Below are positions 11,733-40,075 of a DNA stretch of 64,000 nt, piece after piece. The number at the start of each line of letters is the position of its first letter. Positions within the stretch are counted from its first letter, which is position 1. Origin of the DNA: Liolophura sinensis (lineage: Eukaryota; Mollusca; Polyplacophora; Chitonida; Chitonidae); the NCBI RefSeq assembly GCF_032854445.1, contig NC_088303.1:2673501-2737500 (forward strand), written 5' to 3'. A program made the position numbers and the translations under genes. The notes beneath the pieces were generated by a model. The model was not told where the DNA came from. It saw only the letters and a list, made by a program, of their open reading frames with translations, and searched no databases.

Positions 11733-11815
11733 CCTTGGGAGAACACAGGCTGGGTTGAAACCCGTACTTCGCGTGTCTTACAATCCAAAGGCAATCACCT
11801 TAACCGCTCGGCCAT
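11733..11815 (-). tRNA. tRNA-like sequence (pseudogene or SINE head)
   Basis: On the minus strand ATGGCCGAGCGGTTAAGGTG is a good Leu/Ser-type box A and D-arm. Some 45 bases later GGGTTTCAACCC resembles box B with one insertion. The imperfect box B argues against a working tRNA gene. No cloverleaf was computed. Confidence 0.35.
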
Positions 11816-11964
11816 GCTCTAATCGATCCTGTTGGCCAGTTCTAAACATGGAGATGACTTTTACATCCTTGTGATCCATTGGAAAGTCAAATGCACTCCA
11901 TCCAAATTTTATTAAGCTGTCTACATCCAGGAATGACCGATTGAGTGAAATGACTGATTTTGTT

Positions 11965-12097
11965 TCACACTTGGGCGATTTGACCTGTATCCCATCACAC
12001 AATCAAGTGGCTCAGGTAAGGTTTTTTTTTCACACTTGGGCGATTTGACCTGTATCCCATCACACAATCAAGTGGCTCAGGTAAGGTTTTTTTTTCA
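11965..12097. repeat. Direct duplication of about 65 bp (2 copies)
   Basis: CACACTTGGGCGATTTGACC through GTGGCTCAGGTAAGG and a run of nine T occurs twice in tandem, virtually identical, so it is recent. Confidence 0.9.
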
Positions 12098-12940
12098 CAG
12101 CTGCCATATCAAAATGAAAAATGCTTGTGTAGGCATATTACATTGAAAAATAGCCACATCATAAATACAATACAAACTAAAACTGTTCAAGCGCTCCCAT
12201 TCCTGGCCATCGCAGTCTATATCACCTCCTCCATGAGAAAACTGTCCCTTTAGCCGTTTTAGGCCATGGACTTCGTGTTCGAATTCGAATCCTTAGCGTC
12301 GTAGCATAACTGAATGATATTTTCCCATAAAATGTAAAAAGAACAACCAAATAAATACATACAATAAACACAAGCAAGTTGATCACAGCTGAATATATCA
12401 GTATACTATTTATTTGTTCATTCGCTTGTTATTTAACTCCCTAAGCTATACTCGGCACGAATTTTCGATCGAATAATATGGAGATATACTTTGTCGTAGC
12501 TAAAAATCAGTTTAGCTACTTCTGATTTTACTTCTGCTCTTTTGAAACAAACATATAAAAATATCCACTCTTTGTGTTACATGCATATTGTATATATATA
12601 TATGTAATGCGAAACACAACTGTTAAAAACACCAATTTCTAATTTTGAAATGTGTTCATTTTCCACCACCTCCAGCACCACTGTCAACATTTTATTGAAG
12701 TTATGTACACATGTAACATTAAGACAATTAAAACATCAAGAGAATTAAATCAGTCTTTCTTAAATCCTCTCTGCTATTTTAAAAAGACTTATTTTATCTA
12801 GGGCGGAACTGGTGGGTGGACACTCGAGTCAGTTATGTGTTGTACACTCAAAATATACACTTGGGTGAATAAACGATGTTTACAAGTTTCATGGTAACCG
12901 ACACCCTCTTGTTGACCCTCTTCTTGTTTTGATCCGTAGT

Positions 12941-13017
12941 AAGCCTGCGCAGTAGCAATACCCGGCAGCATGGCTGGACTCCGAAACCGAACAACGTAGA
13001 TTGGAAACTTTGTGCAG
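12941..13017 (+). promoter_or_regulatory. Possible promoter and non-coding first exon of OSGEP
   Basis: GCCTGCGCAGTAGC carries an NRF1-like TGCGCA core at 12,946-12,951. Downstream TTTGTGCAG|GTACAGTG (junction 13,017/13,018) would serve as a donor. An acceptor at 17,218-17,227 (TTCTATTCTTCAG) precedes the OSGEP start codon by 30 bases, so a 5'UTR exon somewhere upstream is expected. The link is inference only. Confidence 0.22.
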
Positions 13018-13368
13018 GTACAGTGATCAGATCACGATAGTGAAAACGATTAAGTCTTTTTGAATGGTAGTGGGTTTATAATTATGTGTATGTTTTGAGC
13101 TGTCGGATTTAAAACCAGAAGAGCTGTCAACATTTCAAATAGTTTCGCCACCTGTGTTGTGCACAGCGGTACGCCGGTAGGGTAGGCTTATGACAGTAAG
13201 CGTCAAGTCTATGTTGACTAAGTAATCCGAGCACAAGACTGAGCAGGAGGATGAGAAATACAGGGTAGGCCTGCTCAGCATCTGGGCACAGACCTCAAAA
13301 CTTACATAAATGACGGAAAACAAAAGCTGAACTGAACTGAAAGAAATCTGGACATCTGGACAAAATGA

Positions 13369-13443
13369 CTTTGGCCCAACCCGGTGTCAACTTTGGCCCA
13401 ACCCGGTGTCAACTTTGGCCTAACCCGGTGTCAACTTTGGCCC
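13369..13443. repeat. 22-bp tandem repeat, about 3.5 copies
   Basis: Repeats of ACTTTGGCCCAACCCGGTGT with period 22. It forms the outer end of the left arm of the foldback element at 13,415-13,775. Confidence 0.88.
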
Positions 13444-13775
13444 CTTAATAGCTCTTTTTTTCGCCCGCACATGCAACAACCCAGGTATATTCCATTCAGT
13501 GAGGATACACGAGACCCAAATTCACCACCTCACAGTCATCGCTAAGGCAGCAGCCATTTTGCCTTCACCACAGTTACAGGTCTTGGAAAAGTTATTGTTC
13601 CTAGATGTCGCATGCGCGTTAAATTTGAAGTGACGAGCATAATGGATACCTTGTTTAGAAATGTTCTGCCATGTCAGGGCTGGTGTGCCATTACCGAATG
13701 GAATATACCTGGGATATGGCGTGAGCGGGCAATCTGAGAGGTAAGACCCAAAGCTGACACCAGTTTTGGGCCGCA
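13415..13775. mobile_element. Foldback / MITE-like element with about 80-bp imperfect terminal inverted repeats
   Basis: CCCAGGTATATTCCATTC near 13,481-13,498 has its exact reverse complement GAATGGAATATACCTGGG near 13,697-13,714. Similarity continues outward through CGCCCGC against GCGGGC and GGTGTCAACTTTGG against CCAAAGCTGACACC, to about 80 bp per arm. The centre has no transposase-size frame. It holds NRF1-like CGCATGCGCG (about 13,608-13,617) and a YY1-like GCAGCCATTTTG. Confidence 0.6.
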
Positions 13776-14263
13776 GACATTGTTTAAATAGCACTTATCG
13801 GACATGACGTGAATCGGTGAATGATTTGCCATTGGTTACCCCTGTAACTACGATACCCGTCAGCCCAGTAAAAGGTGAGGAGTTGAAGTTGCCACCTGGG
13901 GCTACTTTTGGTCTGTACATAACCACTAATAAAAGACAAATATGATTAAAATATTTACTGCAGACTGGTATACATGTAACTTTCAACGCTCAAACATTCA
14001 TTTACACATGCAGACTGATCTAACGCTATTAAACATTGCAAGTATCAAAGCAGAGCCTTGTTATAATCACAAAGATTTTTCATTGTGAACTTCATCCGCT
14101 GTAGATGACTGATTGGCTGTTAATCCTTCATTCATTCAAATCTTTAACTTGACGTTTTCCTCCACCCAATGACTTTGTTTGACATTTTTCTACTCTGGGA
14201 AAAACATTGAATTCTACCCCCACCACACCAGCAACAAATGTCAACTGTTGATTCTATACCATA

Positions 14264-14640
14264 CTGGACTGTAGCAATCGGAATTTTATGGAAGATCATG
14301 ATGGACTGTGAAACTCGCTACTGTCATGTGGACTGTAGCAATCGGAATTCTATGGAAGATCATGATGGACTGTGAAACTCGCTACTGTCATGTGGACTGT
14401 AGCAATCGGAATTCTATGGAAGATCTCGATGGACTGTGAAACTTGCTACTGTCACGTGGACTGTAGTAATCGGAATTTTATGGAAGATCATGATGGACTG
14501 TGAAACTCGCTACTGTCATGTGGACTGTAGCAATCGGAATTCTATGGAAGATCACAATGGACTGTGAAACTCGCTACTGTCATGTGGGCTGTAGCGATCG
14601 GAATTCTATGGAAGATCATGATGGACTGTGAAACTCGCTG
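14264..14640. repeat. 64-bp minisatellite, about 6 copies
   Basis: The unit contains GACTGTAGCAATCGGAATT, ATGGAAGATCATGATGG and GAAACTCGCTACTGTCATG. Successive starts are 64 bases apart (14,267, 14,331 and so on). Copies differ by a few substitutions. No gene was recognised in 14,640-15,240. Confidence 0.93.
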
Positions 14641-15244
14641 CTATTAGTTATGCCATCTGTTTGAGACTTTTGTTCTAGGGCATAGGATTCAGAGTTTTCC
14701 TGTAGCAGATTTAACATTGCTTTCAACATTATTTCAGTCATATCGTGGCGGTGTAACCTTGTAACAGGCATGGGGCCTGAGTTGGCCTCGGACCCCCATT
14801 AATTTTCCATAAGCGACAATGTTAACGTCTAGCGCTGTAGCTCAGTCCCAAACATTCCGTGGCCATTAAGCTTTGGTGCATACCTGGCCCAGCCTGTGAG
14901 AAAGAAGCCATAAAAATCTTGACATAGGTTGACCGTCAAAAGCTGGACCTTTCCATGCCGGCAGCTGGGAGGCGTGCCTAGCAACGCCAAGGGGACGTCA
15001 CTCGTAGCCTCATCACTACCTCACACCTTGTGTCCTCTCGCCCATAATTTCAAACTTTCATCAATAAAGCTCATACCTCCTCAAAGTTTAGACAGTTTCC
15101 AGCATTTTAATACCAAGCATGCACCTGTGCACAAAAAATGGACGCCTGGGAGCAAAAAAGACTTTATACCCTAAAATTCACAGAACTACAATCGTCCCTA
15201 CCGAAAAACGGAAGTTGTAATGGGGGTCTGTGTCCAGTTGGCAA

Positions 15245-16105
15245 GCTTGCCAGCACAGCACGATGACCCAGGTGTCCCTGTGGCCAAGGTGGCAAGCGTG
15301 CCTGACTGGGCACATTGACCCAGGTGCCTATGTGGCTGAGGAGGTAAGCGAGCGTGCCTGGACACAATGACCCAGGTGCCCGTGTGGCCGAGGAGGTAAG
15401 CGTGCCTGGCTGGGCACAATGACCCAGGAGCCTCTGTACCTAGGTGTTAAGCCTGCCTGTCTGGGCACAATGACCCAGATGCCTCTGTGACCGAGGTGTT
15501 CAGCCTGCCTGTCTGGGCACAATGACCCAGGTGCCTCTGTGGTTAAGGAGGTAAGCGTGCCTGGCTGGGCACAATGACTCAGGTGCCTCTGTGGCCGAGG
15601 TGGTTAAGCGTGTCTGCCTGGGTACAATGACCCAGGTGCCTCTGTGACCGAGGTGGCAATCCTGCCTGGCTGGGCACAATGACCCAAATGCGTCTGTGGC
15701 TGAGGTTGTAAGCCTGCCTGTCTGGGCACAATGACCCAGATGCCTCTGTGACCGAGTTGGTTAGCCTGCCTGGCTGGGCACAATGACCCAGGTGCCTCTG
15801 TGGTTGAGGAGGTAAGCGTGCCTAGCTGGGCACAATGACCCAGGTGCCTCTTTGGCCGAGGTGGTAAGCATGTCTGCCTGGGCACAATGACCCAGGTGCC
15901 TCTGTGGCCGAGGTGGCAAGCCTGCCTGCCTGGGCACATTGACCCAGGTGCCTATGTGGCTGAGGAGGTAAGCATGATTGCTTGGGCACAATGACCCAGG
16001 TGCCTCTGTGGCCAAGGAGGTAAGCGTGCCTGTCTGGGCACAATGACCCAGGGGCTCAGTGACCGAGTTGGTTAGCCTGCCTGTCTGGGCATAATGACCC
16101 AGGGG
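15245..16105. repeat. 52-bp minisatellite derived from a SINE family B head, about 16 copies
   Basis: The unit reads GCCTCTGTGGCCGAGGTGG, TAAGCCTGCCTG, CTGGGCACAATGACCCAGG with period 51-52. It aligns with the first ~52 bases of family B (GCCTCCGTGGCTCCGTTGG, TTAGCGCGCTAGCG, CAGCGTAATGACCCAGGA). The array runs straight into a SINE at 16,098-16,335, so it grew from that element's own 5' end. Each unit keeps a box A-like TGGCCGAGGTGG; box B is not included. Confidence 0.85.
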
Positions 16106-16335
16106 CTCAGTGGCTGAGTTGGTTAGCCTGCCAGTGCGGCTTAGTGAACCAGGAGCATCTCATCAGTGCAGTCACTGTGAGTTCAAGCCATGCTCAAACT
16201 GGCTTCCTGTCTGGCCATACGTGGGAAGGTCTGTCAGTAGCTTGCGAATGGGCATGGGTTTCCTACTGGGCTCTGCCCAGTTTCCTCCCCCAATATAATG
16301 TTGGCCGCAAAACACAAATCAGATAATAAATAAAT
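16098..16335 (+). mobile_element. SINE family B, full length, joined to its amplified head
   Basis: Head GGCTCAGTGGCTGAGTTGG, then ACCAGGAGCATCTCATCAG, box B-like GTGAGTTCAAGCC, CTTCCTGTCTGGCC, TTTCCTCC and a TAATAAATAAA tail. More diverged than the 51,178 copy. Confidence 0.82.
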
Positions 16336-17057
16336 TGTGGCAGGCAGGGCCAAATGTCAAAATATTTATAGATATCCTCTTAGATATAAGGTTTTGAACT
16401 ACTGACTGGTGTTTGTGTCAGACAAAGGAACAAGAGTTTTTATGATTTTAAACTCCAAATTCTTCACTCAGCGTTTATATATTTATATATATATATTTAT
16501 ATATTCACATCCAACTTTCTGCAGTATTGGATGCAATAAGTAAATACATGTGTTAAAAAGTTGCGATATTATTAACAGATGTATGGGCACATTTGTTTTC
16601 AATTCTATTAACAAGTGAAATAAAAGTTCAACCAATGGGAAGTAACTTTTGAGCTAGAAACGGAGGGAATGTCTTGAGTCTGATTATCTCCCTTGGTTTA
16701 GACTCTCAGCTTTGTACAATAGACAGAAGCATATGTTCAGTGAATGTATAATAAATCTTTGAATATAAGAAAATTAGAGGAAGATTTTCGTGAAGGTTTA
16801 ACCAGGTTGCTCAGGTTAATCTACTGATCCATATACCACGCATCCACATACAAGAGGAAAAGGAAAATAATAAAAATAATTAAGAACGCAATTTTATTAT
16901 ATAATTGAGTAAACAATAGCACGAGGTCAGAAGTAACGAAAACTATTTTTGATGTTTTTCAAAAGGTTTAATAAACTATGTAAAACATTTTTGTTTATGG
17001 CCAATATAATTAACCTAACAATCATGTGTTTAGGCCTACAGTGTACGTTGACTTGCC

Positions 17058-17110
17058 GTCAGTTTTCCTCCGGATTCTGCCCAGTTTCCTCCCACCATAA
17101 TGTGGCTATA
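17058..17110 (+). mobile_element. SINE family B fragment
   Basis: CAGTTTTCCTCCGGATTCTG and CCTCCCACCATAATG match the family B body. It lies about 150 bases before the OSGEP start codon. Confidence 0.55.
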
Positions 17111-17257
17111 CACCGTGGAGTATACCTTATGGGTTGCTCTATTTTCTGTTGTGTGAAATAAGGAACAAACTGTTCCTGGTTTCCACATACTAGTAATTGT
17201 TTTTTTTTTGTGCTTCTATTCTTCAGCAGGGTACCTGATTTGTGAAGACTTGTGACA

Positions 17258-34404
<17,147 letters not shown>

Positions 34405-34483
34405 CTCCCATAGTCAAGGTCATACAGTCCATGGAACCATTGTTCTGTATTCATTAACATCAGTTGATCATAATCAGCTCATC

Positions 34484-34489
34484 AATAAA
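34484..34489 (+). promoter_or_regulatory. OSGEP: OSGEP poly(A) signal AATAAA
   Basis: AATAAA 80 bases after the stop codon, followed by AT-rich sequence. This is a typical 3' end. Confidence 0.7.
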
Positions 34490-37400
34490 ATATTTAAAAT
34501 TTTTCTATCAAGATGATTGTCTTGGGGACATTGTTTCCAGCCTTCTGTCAAGTGTGTTCACATTATAAAATATCAAATATACTAATACATCTGGCCTTTA
34601 GGTCAACATTTCCAGTGAATGACTCGTTCATTCTTTGACATTTATTGGGAAATCACCCAAAAGGGTTCCGCAGAGAACAGTGAGGTGGGATATTTAAACA
34701 CATGATGTATGTGCGCCCCCCAAATTAAGAAGGGTTAAAAACATGTTTATTTTGAAGATTTTAAGATTACTTCTTAAGATTACTCCTTGTTAAGTCGCTT
34801 ATGTATCATTTGTTACCCACTGTGCTTACCTTTGAGTAAGATCTAGGTATCGCTAAACTGTGCAGATTGTTCACAAAGTTTTGGGTGGTAGGAACTTTCG
34901 AGCCCGTAAACCTGTACACGTAGATTTCTTTGGACATGTGAGCCGCAAATTTGTAAAAATTTGAGCATGCTTTGATAGGAGAGAAATCTAGAATAAATAC
35001 AAAACTAGAGCGCCCATTGCATTGCGTGGTCCCCAACTGACCAATGAATTGCAGGATCGTGCCAGAGCATTGAGTATTTGACTTAACTGATCACCTGGAT
35101 TCCTTATACGAATAAGTAAGACCAAGGTTTTAGGATCGCCGTCTCAAGTAACGCTATTTTAGGATGCCGGCGAACTTCACTCCAAAGTGAAAGAATCCTG
35201 GAAACAGAAGTTGTATTTTGCTGACGATGGTGACAAATTAAGAGTATATGATGGATGCAAAACGCCTGGAGGTAGGGTCTGCCAGTTATGGGCCACCGAA
35301 GAGCGGGTTTATATTACAGGTGGTGCCAGACATCGCTCCAGCCCTATTCTCGCACAGGAAATCTTCTGTGGCCTGTTACACATGCAGTTTTAGGTTGAAG
35401 TTCAAAACTTAATCTTCTTTTCATAACACTTTATTTGGAGCTATACATCCTCAAACTTTTGCTCAAAATTTTACTACCACAACATAGAAGCAGTGGTAAA
35501 TTTTTTTTTACTAATTTCAGTCATATATTTAACACTTAAATTTGGCTTAAACGTTGTAGGGTAAAGTTCGCTCGCCTGTCGATATGGCCCCTTACTCGCA
35601 TTCTTATCCGGGCCTTGGTGGCAGTAAGTGACCGATCCTGCTTTCTTGTGTTGTCTTGCATAGAGTTTTCAGGAAGCCACGCGCCTCCAATAAGAGCCTG
35701 TAGGGCATGGGTCACACTGCTGATTTACTCCGGGCACTCCGCGCACTCCGCTTTCCTACATCCATGAAAATGACCGCCATAATAGAGGTGAAAAATACGT
35801 AAGCAATCAAATCAAAAAAATGTCACCCGTATGGAGAAATATATATGCGTTAAGGCCGTGGCTTGACTGACGTTAAAATTACGCCGGGTGATGTTGATTT
35901 TGCGAAGTGTAGCCGCAAATGGCGCCTGTGATAGTTTCCATGACACATGTACATGTAGTGAAAGATACGTCACCATGGTAAATGCGTTTAACCTGGTATT
36001 AACTCTATCTTAACTTAGTGCTGCGATAGCTTTATAAAATGGGCCCCATGTCCTGAGCTTTTCAGCTGCATGTTGAAGACTTGTTTAATACGTGCTTCCT
36101 ATAGATAACTAAAGCTAGGATGTCCTCCCAATAGTTACTTTATCTGTGGACTGTGTGATGTTTGTGATCAGGATATAGTTTTCACAAGTGAAATAGTCGA
36201 TCTTAATCGAGTGAAACCGCAATGGAATAAATGGAAAAGATGCCTGTTACCGCATGTCAACCGATAGCTACAAAGAGTCAGCAGGGGTAAATAAGCCTCA
36301 GATACTGACCTTGTACGAGAAATAGCCATCTCTTCCGGTTATACAGCCAATCTCTTCCGATTATACAGCCACATGGGACATTATGCATGTCTGGGCTGTT
36401 AAATGGACGGGCGTCATTTATCAGGCCGTACAGCCTTGGCGGGTGGTGCTACATTACGCTCTTTATGACAGATGCACACCGTATTATTCTGTCGTGAGTG
36501 TCGGGTTTAATTAGACCCAAACCAAAGGTAGACATGAATTATAGGTGTGGTAATGATATGTACAAGTTTGAGCAACGCGGAAATTGCTGGAATCTACTCG
36601 AGTCCAAAAAGGTACAAAGGTATATATAGTCACTTGGCCCGAAGACCCCAACGCGATGAGGACGTAGTGGAGATGTAACGTGCTGACTTGGGCTAATTTT
36701 CCACCGGACTGAGATTCCCCGGTGTGGTTACGAATGCCGAGAAGGCCACTCTCGGAGCAGAGTCCTTTTCACTTCTTTCGATCGATTTGCGAGGAGATCA
36801 GATCTCAAGCAGGAACCCTAGCTGACCCTTGAAATTAATCCATTTTAGTACGGCGAGATGTTCTCCGATCGCCACACCTTGAGTTGTCGACCTAAAGGGC
36901 ATATTTGAGGCCACTCGTTACCATAGCTATTGATCGCTTCTGTCATCCGTGCCCATATTAACCCCTTGCATCTGAATGACTTTAACATGAAACGTCCCAA
37001 GTATATTTGCCATCAGATATGATTGTCGGAGAATTAGGCATCTGGTTCTTGCGCTCTAAGTGAATCTGGGTTCATAGCAGACATTCGTATACCAGCCGTT
37101 CACCAAACTAGATTGATACTGATCAACCTTCATTTGATTGAATGGTTTTATTTCATTAAACTGAAACGCTGCCATTGTTCTAAATAGGACGCAATGTTGT
37201 GTGCTCGAACCAATCACTCCCTGGTTGGGCGGTGGCTTTAATTCAGGAAGTCTATCCGGTACACCTGTGGACATTTACCCATGCGTTACTGATTGTCCAA
37301 TGGCGATAGTTTACTTCGAGCACTCCCAATTCCTAAAGTCATAAGTGAAATAGTCCTGAGTATGGTGTTCACCTCCAATCGTATGAAGCTTGCTATATTC

Positions 37401-39798
37401 CTGTCAAGGATCATATTTCCTCGGGGTGCGTGTCCCAGACAGGCGTCTGTTTTTCATTAAGTAGGAATCGTATTTAGTGCATATAGGCCTACAAATTGAT
37501 CGTTTCTTACATTCCCAGTGGTGTTCATTCAACTAATTTTTGACTCCTTGCATTTTCTTACACTACTTTGTGTGTTCTCGTTTGAAACCTTCATACTTCC
37601 CATGTAGCCTCATGCGCAGAAACAGTACGCCGAAGACACCGGGCAGAACACTCCATCCAATCACGATTCTGGCACCAGTGAGGTGTATGTGTTATTCTCT
37701 TTTTCATGAGTTATCACACAATCTACAGCTGGACACATAATACATATTTCCTGTCTAGTGTTTTATTCAGAAACAGAGAGAAATATATTATCATGCAGCC
37801 TTTTGCATCGTGAAAATTCAGTCTTTTCTCTGAATTTTGTCTCCACCTTAGAAGGTGTACTACCTACACATGTCGCCCCCTGTTTGTGTCCTCATCGGCC
37901 ATTCTGCGTTGCTCAGGCTGATGAGTCAGACGACTAAACCAGGGCTATTCCGCAGAGAGCCTGTGAAAAACGGAGACAGAAAGAAAATTAGACATTTAAT
38001 CTATTTGCTGGTCTTTAAATTTACAGTCAACGGCCGGGCGCTTCTTTTCCATTTTAGCAATTATCCCCAAGAGAGGTTAAAGAGAGTGGAACGTCTCAAA
38101 CACACTTTGAGCGAAAATACTTCAAAACACGGCAAACCCCATAGTAGCTGCTGTTGAAGTTTAGCTGGCAGTGTGCTCTGACCAATCTGCTGTTCACCTA
38201 CATAATACATGGTGTGTGTGTGTATTATTATTGTGTGAAAGCAGTATATTAACATCGGTTTCTATGAACAGGTATACATGTATGTATTAGAATTCAATGA
38301 AACGGCGATAGTTTTTTTCTTTTCAATGTTTTTGCTTAAACGGTTAAACACTTAATAAGGTTGAAACCCAATAAATGCGCACGTGCCATATTGATATCAT
38401 ATCTTCAGGTGGTTTAATAGAATACGTGCAGGTGTGTACAAGCAATTTGTTATGGTATTCACATGTATATCTTCAAGGTTATTTAGGGACATCTCCGGCC
38501 TGAAATCTTATTGCACGCCCTTTTAGGTCCCCATCAGCACATTACGAAAAGGGTCCATGTTCTCGTTCTACATGGCTGACTTGGCGTTTACCATTATGAT
38601 GGGTCACTTTGCTGATAGCAATCGCGATTCCATTCTCCTGGACACAACAATAACTTAAGGAAATAAGGTCTCTGCTCACATTGGACGACACGAGAGCTGC
38701 CAGAAACCACTCTCACCGTCGGACACTTCGCATCACTTTTATAGTTCACTACATTTCTTCTGTCAACTTTTCCACTTCCAAGCACAGCGTGGCTGCAGAC
38801 ACATCTGTTGTACAGACGAATTCCCACCAATACCCACTTCTCTGGTCCTTGTCGATATTAGTCCGAAATTTAGCTCCTCCGACCGAAAGTGGTGCGTTTC
38901 TAATTGCTGCTCTTTCATACCGAACGTATTCCAGCATTGGTCAGACGTCTGGAAGCTAGGTCCCCTCCATCACTATTCAGTGCACTGAGGTCATCCGTTT
39001 TACTCGGTACATTCGTCGAGGCCGTGATTTTGTTAGGACCCTGACTTGAGCGTAGTATGTGTGACCCCTTAGTACCACGGATATACACCCAATTTATCCT
39101 CGCTTACGATGGACTCCCGAGGGGTAAACTAGCAAATAGAAGTAGGGGGAAAGTGAAGAGCTGAGGTACAGAGGCGGAAACACGATCCCGGAGTGTGAAG
39201 AGGAATGATCTTATTATTAGCTCAGCATATTACAGGCCTAGACTACTACATGAAGTGTAAAACCTGGGGAGCGACGAGGTGTGAAAACTGGTAACTGATC
39301 ACATGTAAAAGGAGAAATCTGGCCTCTTGTTAATTTACCTTGGTTAGGGTTTTATTCTAACTTCATGTAAATGCTTATATACTAGATACTTAAACCTCCC
39401 CCCACCCATCCCCATATCTCGACCCACGCAGAATTAGGTAAAAGGAATGCAATGATGTAAATGGGGAGGTCGCATAAATTTTAGTTCCGTAAGATGATGG
39501 CGTCAAGCCAACCTCAAGAAACAATGCAGTGCTGGAAGGGAGATTTTACTTATTATGGCAGTAAAGCTTGTGTATATTTCTGCTTCTTAAAAAAAGACCC
39601 TTGTGATTTAATATCCGGGATAGTATGAGAACACCCCTATATAGCCGGATACCTATATACAGAAGGGTCCTGTGTACACATCTCACCTTGTAACATTTGT
39701 TAGATCCGGTGTGTTATGTGTCGATTTCAGTCAACGTCACAAGTTATTACTGCAAAGATTTGTCCATACTCATCGTGTTGAATTAGCTCGCCACGTTG

Positions 39799-40075
39799 GA
39801 TATATGAACAGTTGGAATCAAAGCGCAACTGGGATACATATCTGGTTTATCGACAACAAATATGCTAGCATGGTGCACGATTTAAATACTGATTTCACTC
39901 ATTCGCCTAAAGAATTCCATGCGTCTTTCCAACATCACTGAGAACTGTTGACTGCTTCTGTTTGCACGCTTCTGTTTGCACGATTCCACCCTAATTTCAT
40001 ACTTTACATACTTTCTTAGTTTTTTGGTGGTTTGTGCTGAACCTTGTTTCGGAAATGGCCATGCGATTATTGACC
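39799..40075 (+). repeat. Diverged interspersed repeat (copy 1 of 2)
   Basis: ATATATGAACAGTTGGAATC, ATTCGCCTAAA, GCGTCTTTCC, TTTTTTGGTGGTTTGTGCTG and TTTCGGAAAT occur here in the same order as at 56,244-56,520. The family is unidentified; no coding domain is visible. Confidence 0.6.

Noticed and set aside
35187-35393. 68-residue frame containing DDGDKLRVYDGCKT, faintly CUB-like
   Set aside because: The LRVYDG resemblance is too short; the expected cysteines and strands of a CUB domain are absent and no splice partners were found.
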